Part shown: positions 12,162-23,800 of the stretch, one piece after another
How the letters are laid out: every line of letters starts with the position of its first letter
Numbering within the stretch: position 1 is the first letter of the stretch
Assembly: GCF_003945595.2 (NCBI RefSeq)
Contig: NW_024104416.1
Location: 558,001-622,000, forward strand
Direction: 5' to 3'
From: Pipra filicauda
Lineage: Eukaryota; Chordata; Aves; Passeriformes; Pipridae
DNA length: 64,000 nucleotides
The notes under the pieces: model-generated
Databases searched by the model: none
Told to the model about the DNA's origin: nothing
What the model saw: only the letters and a program-made list of their open reading frames with translations
Program-made: the position numbers and the translations under genes

Positions 12162-13987
12162 ACTGTATGTAAGGCCGTCCAGATTCTGGTCCCTCTTACC
12201 TTTACTATTGTGGGACAGAATCTTGGGCGACTCAATCTCTGCCATTCTGTGCCTGTTTCCAGCATGGTCCTTGTCCAGATCACCTGGCTGGTTTATCTGG
12301 GAAAATGCACAAATCCAGACAGCACCCAGTACTACAGAACTAAGAGAGAGATCTGATGCAGAGATAAGATTCATTGCTTTCAAATTCAGCACTTCAGGCA
12401 CAACATACCGATATTCTCTGGATGCAAATGTGATGCTTTCGTAAAGATAGTGCCATGCCCAGTGCACCAGATCACTGAATTTACTCTGATACTAAAGATA
12501 AATGTCAACCGAACGTCTGTATTTATACATCCCGTTTTTCTGACTGCATGAGTCCACATTTCTGGGCTGTATTTCTCAACCTTTACAATGCTGCAGCTAA
12601 ACCTTCTGATTCATGTAATCATGAGAAACTGAGAAAGTTTGTGGTATAAATCCAGCTCTATTTAGGAATTCTAATGGCAACCAAAAAGCTACTGGAGACA
12701 AGATGGTCAGAAGAGCAGGGACATGGGTTTTTTTGGAGGGTAAATCAGGTTTTGGAATGTTCTAAGCTGCAATTTACATTCCAGGGGCAGAGAGCACTCC
12801 TACCCAGTCATTACACAGCTCAGCTCTACTGAGACCATACAATCAGTGTGTGCTTTTGCAAAAAAACCCCATATTCACTGTATGCAGGCAAATTACTTAA
12901 GAAATACAGTCTCAGCCCTAATACAGTCATGATGAAGTGCCCTTTATCCGAGTGAGAGGAACTCACAAGGTGGTCACATTAATACTATTTTAATTGCCAG
13001 ATTGTATCAGCACAGCCTACACTGCCAAATTACTCATTTATCTTAAACTAATTCCTACGTATTGCATTGGAGTTTTGCCCTGATTTGTAAGATTTGAATT
13101 TTAAAATCCTTTTTGTCAGGTATCATAAAAATAATTTAAACCATTTTTTACATCCTCACATCAGAAACTGGAGCAGTTTAAACCACTTTCGTACTTTAAC
13201 TTTTTTCTATTTGACATATATTTTCATACATTCATCCAAATATTTTTAGAATTATTGACAAAAGAAAAGTACTGGGGCGAGAGTGAACAAAATCACAAGG
13301 AACAAAATTCAGCTGATTTGAAGACAGCAAATCTTTGGATCCCAATTTCTCATTTGCTGACTGTAGTCTTCTTCAAAAATATGCAGTAGACACACAGTTT
13401 AATCGGCCTGCTCTGCATAACTATCTGGAGACACCAGCATTTTCAAAGAAGGTTTCTGTTAAAGACGTAACTCCGATGATATTTTTTCATTTGACAAAAA
13501 AATGTTGTCTCTGCAGATTTTTTGCCTGACACAACTATAATATAATTCTAAGAAAGATAAAAAAAAAAAAAGATAAAAAAGGCGGGGAGGTGGTGGGGAA
13601 GAAGCCAAGTTTGGTATTACCAATTTAAGTGTTGCACCTTTCAACGCTAAATGTCCATCTAGCTCTGCAGGTTAGGCACGGCTGGGAATAGGAACCAATA
13701 TTGGCAAATTCCTCACACAAGTGTCCAATAGCATTTGCGAAACCGGTTATACAACGCAGCGTTTCGGACAGGAGGTCTCTCCCCAGAGCGGACACTGCAG
13801 GGTTTTGCAATGCTGAGGTCAAACCCACAGCAGTTTTCCCCGAGCGGGGCCAACCCTGCCTTCCACCGAGATACCGCAGTTCTTATCAGCGGCCCGGGGC
13901 TGGAGCAACCGCAGCTCTGGGACCTCTGCTGGGCTCCTGCCCCACACATCGGGGTGCGGGCGGCCGGGCCCCCCAACGACAGGGACA

Positions 13988-14218
13988 GCCCTAGGACCGA
14001 GCCGCAGGTCCAAACACACCCGCAGCCCTAGGACCGAGCCGGCAGGTCCATACACACCCAGAGCCCTAGGACCGAGCCGCAGGTCCATACACACCCAGAG
14101 CCCTGGGACCGAGCCGGCAGGTCCCCAGCACCCCAAAGCCCTAGTACCGAGCCGGCAGGTCCATACACACCCAGAGCCCTAGGACCGAGCCGGCAGGTCC
14201 CCAGCATCCCAAAGCCCG
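13988..14218. repeat. Six-copy 37-38 bp minisatellite upstream of RHPN2
   Basis: Units begin with GCCCTAGGACCGAGCC or a close variant at about 13988, 14025, 14063, 14100, 14138 and 14176. Two spacer types are present (CATACACACCCAGA and CCCAGCACCCCAAA). The array ends about 640 bp upstream of the RHPN2 start codon. Confidence 0.93.
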
Positions 14219-14860
14219 GCGCTGCAGCGCGATGTGGCCCCGCGGGCCCCGGGCATCACCCTGGTGATCCGGGGCACCGCCGGCTCTGGGAGCGCCCCTC
14301 TCCTGGGAACGAGCCCGCGCCGAGGGGCAGCACCCGCGGGGAACCGCAACCTCCTGGAGACGGGCCTGGGGAGAGCCGGCGGCGGCCCCGCGGTGCCGGG
14401 GGGCAGGAGCTGTCTGCTGTCTGCTGTCTCCGGGCTCAGAGGCGGGGGAGCGCCGGGGGGCGAGCGGGAGAGCGGCGGGGCGGCCGGCCAGGCTCGGGCA
14501 CGCTCCGGCGGAGCGCGGCCGGGGAGGAGCCGGCGGAACAGTTGCCTAAAATGATCTGAAGCCATCAGAACCACCGCCGAGCCCCGCTCTCACCCCGCCA
14601 CAGCCACCGACACCGCCCGTCCCCGCACGGGGGGGCACCTCGGCCACCCCCCCGGGGCTCCCACCGCGGGCAGCGGCCAGATAATGCCCACCTGGACCTC
14701 GCCGGGGCCGGTGGAGGGGCCGCGTTTTGGGGCGGGGCGGCTCCTCCCCGCCCTGCCGGGGGTGTGGCCGGGCGGTGCCCGGGGCAGCGGCGGCGGCTCC
14801 GCAGGGTCGGGCTCGGCGGAGCAGCGCTCGGGCGGCGGTGAAGACACAGCCGGGCCGGAG

Positions 14861-17800
14861 ATGACAGAAACCCTCCCGCCCCGCGGCTGCCCGGCGGCCG
14901 AGCCGGCCGAGGACGGCTACTTTCGCAAGGTGAGCAGCGCGGCGGTGGGCTCCGTGCCCGGGGGGGCTCCGTGCCCGGGGGGGGGCTCCGTGCCCGGGGG
15001 GGGCTCCGTGCCCGGGGGGGCTCCCCCCGAGGGCGCTTCGGGGCTGGCGGTCCCCGCTCCGTCGCTCACGATCTTCTTTGTCCCGGCGGAGTGTCGCGGG
15101 CTCCGTCCCTCGGCAGCGGGAGCAGCCCTGGGGAGCAGCCCTGGGTGGCGGACGGGGGAGGGAGGCGAGATGAGGACCTGACCCGGGCCGGGGACAGGGG
15201 TTGTGTCCCCGGGGGCCGTGCCCGGAGCTGGGCTCGGGCTCCTCGGGGGTGCGCCTGGAGCTGTCGCGGCGCTCCTCAGGGTCCCGGGCGGCCCTTCCCT
15301 GCTCCCGAGCTGGGCGTCACCCTGAAGAACAAGAGAGCTCGGAACTTTACAAAATGAGTGAAATTCCACTTGTCGGCGTTCTTTTTGTCGCCTTTATTTT
15401 TTTTTTCTGCGCTCTTCCTTGTTCTCTCGTTTTAGGAAGAAATATTTTTACAGAGAGACTCATCAGACATTGGAATGGGTTGCCCAGGGAGGTGGTGGAT
15501 TCACTGTCCCTGGAGGTTTTTAAGATGAGACTGGATGTGGCACTGAGTGCCACTGTGGTCTGGTAAACACGGCGGTGTTGGATCAAGGGTTGGACTTGAT
15601 GATCTCGGAGGTCTTTTCCAACCCGGTTGATTCTGTGATCCTACGATTCCTCACTACGTCTCCTCGCTCGCTCTCGAGTAAATCGCCTTACGTACCTGTA
15701 AGAAAGTTTACTGGAGTAAGTTAACAGACTCGTTAGGAAGTTCTTAATGAACATCTGCCCTAATTACTCTTCAGACTGAGTGGGCGGCTTATGCCATAAC
15801 CAGCACCCGAGCTCTTTCTGCACAACAGTAATTACGGATAAGTATCGCCTGTAACGCAGCCCCGTGGGCTCCTGTGAACTTCACCGGAGGTAAAGGGCAG
15901 TAAGTGCCGCTTTCGGAGAGCTTTGATTCAGCCTCCCCTCGCTGTTTTTAAGTTCTCAGCTCCTGTAACTTTTGTTTCAAGTCAGGGTGTACGTACACGG
16001 GGGTTTTTGTGTAGATTCTGGACCCGAGACCATGAAATATCCGTTCTGTGAAAGGAAGAAAAAAAAAGCTGCATACATCAGTTTGTTGAGGTTCACTTCT
16101 GCACAAAAACATCCCCACGACGCACATTAGCAACCACTTGGATTACATGGTAGGGAGGTACAGATGCTTTGCTTCGTTGGCGTCTTTACGGGCTGTTTTT
16201 TTTCCCCAAGTATTTACCAAATTCATAAGCCTGCAGGAGCTTAAGCAACAATATTGCCCTTTAGCAGAGGAACTGTTTGCGGCTGAAAAGAGCCAAGTTT
16301 TATCCGTGCCAGCCGTGCTGCAAGGAATCGGTACCACCTGGTAAATAACTAGACAGACTGAAACAAGACTTTGACCAAATTTGTCTGGCTTCTCCATTTG
16401 TGTAATCCCACTATAATACTTGGTGAATAAATCACTTCTTTCTTAGTAGTCCATAGCAGGAAATCATGAAGTGTGGCAAAGTTGTAATTACTTAGTTTTC
16501 ATAGCTGTGTTTTCTGCGCTGTGGGAAGCTCATGCTGCCTTGAGGCACGTTAGTAAAAAAGTTGACTTCATGAACTTAGATAAATCGAGTCTTCCACCTG
16601 TTTGTTTTTACTGATAAGGACTAACTGAAGCTTAGTAGCCAAGTTGTGCCTCAGGTCCTAAGAGGAGTATATCTTCTATGCTCAGACTTGCTAAAGGACT
16701 GAGTTTATTTTAAATTAAATTGTTCCATGTTACAGTTAAGGTCATTGAAACATTAGATCAGTGTAAAGCCCATTGGACAGGAATGAAGTTTTTCTTGTCT
16801 GTGAAAATACTGTAAAATCAATTTTATACCTAATCATGAACATCTTTCCTACTTTTCGTTGCTTATGTCTTAAAGCAGTAGAAAATGGATAGGAACCTGA
16901 TAAAATCTGAGTGAACCAGTGTTGCAGTGAAACATTCTTCCCTCAGGTCTTTCGAGGGTTCAACCAGCTCATAAGTGTCTTTAATATAGTTACAAACTTC
17001 AGATTAGGCTAGATGCTCAAAGCCTTCTGTCCCTAAAAGTAAGCAGAAATCAGCATTCCCTGTTATACATTAGTTGTATGGTCTCAAAGGTTAGTAGAGC
17101 TTTCTTTCTGACTCAATAGTTCTAATGGGGGGGGAAGAAAACCACACAAAACACCAAAAAAAACCCCAACCCAAAACAATCACACTCCTGGAAGCTGCAA
17201 ACCCAAGGAGGCACTTTGGACACAATATCCCTCACGTGCCCCTGGGAATGGTGTGCTGGGTGATTTCATGTGACTGAAACTGGTGAGGGAGCTGTTAATG
17301 AGTGTCCCTGGGTCTGTCACCTTCCCCTGCCTTTTTAAATCACACCACTTTTCGTTTTCCTGAAAGGATCTGAGGGTTGTTTTACCGCTTTTGTTGGCGC
17401 GGCATCACAGCAATTTCCAGGGTTAGTCCTTGTATTTTTAGGTCAAAATACCTAACTTACCTTTTTATTCTGTGAGCTGTGGAGCAAGGTGAAAACACTT
17501 TTCATCAATCCTGCTCACAAAAGGGCTTCCAAGCAATATTTACACAATGAGGCTGCCTTCCATGCTTTCTAAGAATAATATGCACAATGAAATTTTATAA
17601 TTGAGAAAAATGGAGCAGTTCATACAGTGTCCATTTGTTTTAGACTCCTGACATTTTCTTTTGATGAATGGATTACTATGGGAAGTATGCTCAAAGTCTC
17701 TACAGTGCCCTTTTGTGTGCTATGCTTTTTGAAGTTTTAAATACAGCATACCAGAAGGCAAGGCTCAGTATCCCCAAGATGCAGTATGTAAACCAACTTA

Positions 17801-20800
17801 TTTACTTAATTCTTGCTTGGTGCCTTTTTTTTACGTAGGGAGTGGGCCCTGTGAAACTATGACTGGCTCTATGTAAAGGGCCAAAAATGGGGAAACAGAT
17901 GCATGGTCCTGTTTCCTGCTTTGACTTCTCTTGTCACTAGAAGTGACTTTGCCAGGTGAGTCTGAGATATGATGGATAGCAGCTACTGCAGTCCACTTGC
18001 ACCCTTTGTCAGACTTGCCCTTCCCATTCCCTTCCAGTGATGTCACAGCTGCTCTGGAAGAACTTTTTCCTCTTCCTCTTGCCCCATCTCTTTCCATTAT
18101 CTCCATGGCAAAGGCCTGCAATTTATATAGGCAAAACTAAATTTTCCTTAAACTTATAAGATGTTTTGAGTTGTCTTAGATGCATGTATGGGTTTCGGCG
18201 TTTTGTTTCTTTTTTAATTGTCTAATTTTAAGGAGATTACCTGTGGAACCACACAGGGTACATATAACTGTCACTGTTGCCCCTACTCCCTTCCCCTTAC
18301 ATCTCCCCTCCAAAACAACCCTCTTAAACCGTTTGATCAGCTGCAACCAAACTTGGGAGAAGCATTTTACTTTTAGAAGCAAAGCAGGCAACACCCAAAA
18401 ATATCCTTGCTGGTATCCTGAAGAGGATATGGCAAAGTGGAAGAAGCACCTTACTTTCCATCAAAAAGAAGATGGAGCTTCTGCCTGGAACATTTTAGTT
18501 TCTGTGAAGATAATGTACCAGGAAATTGGTTCTGCTTCTGTTGAGTTTATCTTGGCCATCCATGTGGGTAACTTAATTCAGTGTACATTGCCAGGGCAAA
18601 CTGTACCTGGGCTCTGGGACCATCAGCCTCGTACCTTGACCTCCTCTGTGTGCAGTTCCACATTCTTTCACTGTTACTGGCAGGATCAGCCATGCATGTC
18701 CTGCACATTCATCCAAGTTCTGCCCCCAGTCTTTTTTCTCTGTGAAAATAATGACAAAACTAATGATAAGAGCAAAGAACCATCTGTTTTAAAAGTAGAG
18801 CAAGGCATTTAGACGGGAAGGATTTTTCAACAGACCAACAGTGATTAAAGCAGATCCGTCCTTGTTGCTGCTTTGTTTATGCCAGATGCTTCTCCCACCT
18901 AAGGGGAAGTTATTCTTTAAGCCTGCCATGGGTCTGTGGATTGTTTGGCCTCTCAGACCTCTTCCTAGTTACCTTTTAGTTCCTTTAGTTACCTTTGAAT
19001 TCCTGTGAGAGAAACAGCTCTCTTCTCCAAGCTGTTCTCCCCTTCTGTTTTTCCTCCTTTTCCATTACAGCAACCACTCCACTTGACCAGGAAGTTTTCA
19101 CAAAGTAAATATCCCTGAAACACATCAACGTCCAGAACTCGTGATATTTATAACATAGTACTCATTCAATAACAGGATCCAGTGATGACCTGTCAGTAGG
19201 GCTGTGCCTGCCTGGTTTTTTGCTTGGTTGGTTGGTTTTTTGGGTGGGTAGGAGCAAGGAGAGACGTCTAACAGGATTCTTTCTGCGATGTTTTCCCACC
19301 TTGGCTTACTGCTTTGTAATGCCTTACACTGACCATAAATTCTCCAATTTCCCTCATCAGTCAGGAAGTTGCAATAAATGCTGACAAAAAGCCACAGCTC
19401 GTTTTCCAAGGTTACCTTTTCTGCAGCATCTGCTGGCTCAACACGAAGCGTTCTGGCTCAGTTTGGTGGTTTTGGACAGCAGTGCACTGTGCTACGTGGA
19501 GGCAGAGCAGTAGGACAGCTGCTTAATGAAGCTTTAGACTGATCAGTCAAAGGGAGATGCTGTTTTTTTTTCTCTTCCCTTAAAGTTTGGTTCCATCTGT
19601 GAGCCTAGATATTTACCATGTAGCCCAAGCTGATGATTCAGAAAGACAGACTGTGTGTTAGTCCCCCATGCCAGGGGAGAAGCTGAAATCAGCAATTGAG
19701 CAGCTCCACGAATGAAGCACCGGGCTGAAGATGATAGGTATGGGAAGCAGCTTGTGAATCAGCACTTCCCTCATTAACTCTCTGTCTTAACTTTTGGGGT
19801 TATTTCTGCAGGGCTTCCCCCCACTTGTGGTTAATGTATCAGTTTACCAACCTGCTGCACCTGTCCTTCTACTGTGGTTTAGCTCCTGGGGTTCTCTTTA
19901 AGTCGTTAGTAGCCAGGCAACCATCACCATTAGCATTGACACGGGAATATTTATTTGCCTATTTGTTCTCTTTCCGCTTGTCTGGCAGGATAGAAACAAT
20001 ATTGCAGTGATTCATACACTTGTCATCCCGGATCCACTCATTATATACGAATTCATGAAACCTAAACCAGAAAGTAGGCCTTCATGTGAAACGAAGAATC
20101 ACCTGAAACTGGGTTAGCCAAGAGACAGATGTCTCTGATGAAATATTAATTTTAATTTCACTTTGTGAGTGGTGTGACAAGATGGAGTGTTGCATGGGAA
20201 ATAATACATCTTTGGAATTTAATACAATAATTAGTTCTTTAACTTTATATTAATCTTTGGGGCCAGGCACTTGGAACTATAAAATACTTGTTCATGGTAC
20301 AAGTAGATTAGGCTCTAGAAGACCAGATCTTCTCTCCTTCTTTAAATAAAAAAAAAAACAACACAGAAAACCCACCAAACACAACAATAAAACCCTCAAA
20401 TAAAACTTGTGCTTCTGAAAGATTTATAGCACACAGCTAAATTTTTCAAAATTGTGGTAGTAGGAATATGCAAAAAGAAACGTTAATTATAATCCTTGAA
20501 GAAGGTAAGGAAATAACAATTTAGCAGGACTTGGGATCAGTCCTAGAAACACTGGTGTGAATCATGCTGTTTGCTGCCATTTCTGTGACAGCCACAGAAG
20601 TTCTGTGCATGAGTTCTATAGGTACGTGTTTGAATAGCTGGAGGACAGGGCCATTTGCATCCACTGCTGGGCTTGACAAGCAGCACAGGTTGCTCTGGCT
20701 GGAAAGGAATGTTTTCTTTTGAGTAAGGAAGCACACCCAGTTTCAACTCTGTGTCACCTTCAGACAGTGACTCACCCTCGAAGTTCAAACCACTACTTCA

Positions 20801-23800
20801 TAAATAATATTTATGTTAATGTCAAATACTTGCTGCTGTTACTCACTGTTTGTCAGAGTCCTGATTTTTGTGTCCATCACGACTGGATTTCTGACATTTT
20901 CTTGAAGAAGGAGCTTCCTGACCTCCAAATTAAATACAACTGTTTCTTTATTGGGGACCCATACTTTTCACAGACCCATACTGTCTTCCCTCTGTGGCAG
21001 GTACTTTCTCAAGGCCTAGAGTTTAGGAACTTGGAAAACCAGAAACTTGGCTAAACCCCTCAGACTGCAGGATTTTAAGGCTCCTTCATGCAATGAAAGC
21101 TTAAACTATACTCCATTCTTGGTTATTTTTACAACTTCCTTAGTAACAACCATTCTTTTGTTGCTGTTTAATTAAAAATTTTACTGATAGTGTATAAGCC
21201 AGGGTAAAATCCAGTTTACTCTCCAGGTTTGCTTGGCTTGGCAAAGCAATAAACAATAATTAAATGAAGCATCTAGTATCCTGTTGACAAGAAATGAAAC
21301 AGCAGGTGTGGAAACCACTGGGAAGTTTGGCTTCCATTTATTGTAATGAACTGAATGTTAACATTCTTGGGATTGTCTAAATGTGAACCAGATAGAAATG
21401 CTGTCTGGAGAAGGGATCTTCTACATGGAGGAAAACAAAATTAAGCACTTGCTTGAACTTGTCTGCTAAATAACGTTTTGTTACACAGAATTTGTGCTTT
21501 ACACAAGGGGATATCTTTTCCACATTGTGTATTTCCCATGATTTTGTTTTTTTTTTCCCAGATATTTATTATTTCACTGTCCTGTATCCATCAGTTTTGT
21601 GGCAGCCGGATTACAGTAAAGAATTTAAGCCTGCAAATGAACACAGACTAGCTGAGTGTCCTCATCCCCTGTGTAGGAGATGCAAAAAGCAACATTTTCC
21701 AAGAAGTGCTTGTCCTCTTAGGGCCCAGGGCTATTCTTGCATTAAAGCTTCATACAGAGATTATTCCTGAACCTGAAATGCAGGGAAACTTCTCTAACTC
21801 TTTTTCTCTTTGCACAGAGTTTAAGATCATTGACATTTTGCACTCATTGTTCAATAGGAGCTTGTTTGAATTCTGGGCTGGAGCTTGATCAAAGGGTCAC
21901 TAAAATGAACAGCCCATTCTAGGAGCTTCATGGGCTTGGGAGTCAGGCAGTTGATCTTCCTGAAAAAATTTCCCAGAAGCAGAGCTGTAAAAAAGTATTT
22001 GAATGATGTCATCAAACATGTTTGGCACACAGGAAGGGCAGGGAGTTGTAAAAGGAAGCTGCAGCTTTACAGAAAAAATGAGAAAAAGGGCAAGGCAAGG
22101 ATGTGTTTAAGAAAGATGCTTGGACTGAATGGTCCAGAAAGAAGTGGAAGAAAATAGCTGTGCAGGAATATGGAGATGACGGGCCTGAGATGAGAATTGA
22201 GTATTCAAAATGAATCCTAAGAGCAAGAGGAAATAATTGGTGAGGTTCAAATGAAAAATGGCATGGATGGAATGGAAGGAAATGAGGATTTGAATACCAG
22301 TGGCAGAAAAGATTACGCAACACAAAGTGAAGAAAAAGCAAAGTAGGAAAAATGGCTGCATCCCAGAAAAAGGAACAGACTGAGAGCAGAAAGCAACTTG
22401 TGTCTATAAGACCATGTGTACACTAAAGTGTGCCTTGCTTATGTCTCTGGGTATAAAGGTCTGTAAAGGAGCACAAAGTATTTGGTAAAGGACTGCTTTT
22501 AATCTGAGATGAAGGAGTTTGCTCCCTGTGTGTGTGTCCCCTCCAGTAAGAAGTTCATCTGCCCTGTGTTGTGCTCACTGTGAGTGGTTTCCCAACAAAG
22601 AGAGGATCCACTGCACTCCCAAGTGTGGGCTTTGCTGCAAGTGGTACTTCAATGCAGAAACATTTCTGCAATATCAGTAATTTAATGTGGTGTGGTTTTC
22701 TCAGGTTGTCTGTCAAATGGTGCTTTTGAAGATGTTTGCACAAGCTTCCTGTCATTTTACCTATTTACCACTGGCTTTTCAAACTAGTGATTTAAAATTA
22801 ACAATATTGGGCTGTGTGCTTTCTCAGTCCAACTGGTGTAATCTGGTTTGATCAGCTCATTTCTCTATTGTCAGGTCAGTTTGCTTTCACTTGACAACCC
22901 AAATAACTGAACTTCAAGTAGATGATCAGAATTTCTTGTCCTATTTAAATGCTTGCTTTTGCTGTGCCCATATATCAACGCTTGGCCACTCATAGTTAGA
23001 GCTCCTTGAGAGACTTTTGAATGCTCTTATATAAAAATTAAGTTTTTCTAGTCAAAAATAAGAGGGAGATGTTCAAAATAGTGCATAATTAGTGGCTGGA
23101 GTAGTTGAGACAAGACTTGTGTTGAGAGATCTGAGCCTCCTTCTTGCGTAAGACACAATCGATAGGACTGATAAGCTTTGTAATGACATCGGGCGAGGCC
23201 ACATTCGTTATTTAAGGGTAAGGCTTTAAAGCTGAGTGGTTATAAAACCAATAAAAAGCGAATAATTGCTTCAGAATTAGTAGTTAAGGCTGCAGGGATG
23301 TGCTGGCTGTCTCTTTTTTAAGAGTAGTGGCGGGGGCAAAGAATAAAAGTGTGGAAGGGAAACTTCTCGCCTATTTAAAAAGGTGTTAAATTTGTGTTTC
23401 CCTTAAAAAAAAGGGCAACCATGCAGTCCTATTCATCTGTAACAGTTTTAGCTTATCGGTGCTCACCAGAATACAATGGTTCAGTCCTGCTCAAACACAG
23501 GTTTCAGTAGTTTGAGTCTTGTTCTTGTGTGAGGTGTGCACATATACCAGAGCATTCTTGGGAATTCTGGATTTCACACTTCTTAAGGGCTTAATTTCAT
23601 GAATGTCTGCAGGTAAAATCGTCATCTCACCCTGTCAAGCTCTATTTTCATAAGTTTCAGATGGAAGGAGGGGTAGGAGTTGTACCGAAGGTCTGAGCAC
23701 CAGAAGGAAAGGGCAGAGATCCTTTGAAAGGTTCTTAAAACTGTGAGCAGTGGTGCCACCAAAGCCTGATTTTGCCAGAGTTGTGTTTCAAGCCTGCATA

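Larger units (their letters stand above)
9231..13700. other. Intergenic region between GPATCH1 and RHPN2
   Basis: This is AT-rich DNA between the two divergent genes. Reading frames are short and unlike known families, and no exon series with splice sites was found. It contains the A-rich tandem array at 10889-11060 and the palindrome at 12128-12161, described separately. Transcribed non-coding RNA cannot be excluded from sequence alone. Confidence 0.6.
13740..15340. promoter_or_regulatory. RHPN2: CpG-rich island and probable promoter of RHPN2
   Basis: GC content rises sharply from about 13.75 kb to 15.3 kb around the RHPN2 start codon at 14861. There are many GC boxes and CpGs (for example GGGGCGGGGCGG near 14730) and no obvious TATA box. 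It contains a 37-38 bp minisatellite on the left and a G-run array on the right. The transcription start is not resolved by sequence; a position between about 14.6 and 14.85 kb is likely. Confidence 0.7.

Noticed and set aside
14179..14574. A 131-codon minus-strand frame upstream of RHPN2
   Set aside because: It is GC-driven, rich in R, P and A, and has no recognised domain. An upstream antisense RNA is possible, but nothing supports a protein.
18180..18812. A 210-codon frame in RHPN2 intron 1
   Set aside because: It is the longest frame outside GC-rich DNA, but it has no family resemblance, no flanking exons and no repeat identity that I can name. Chance is the simplest explanation.
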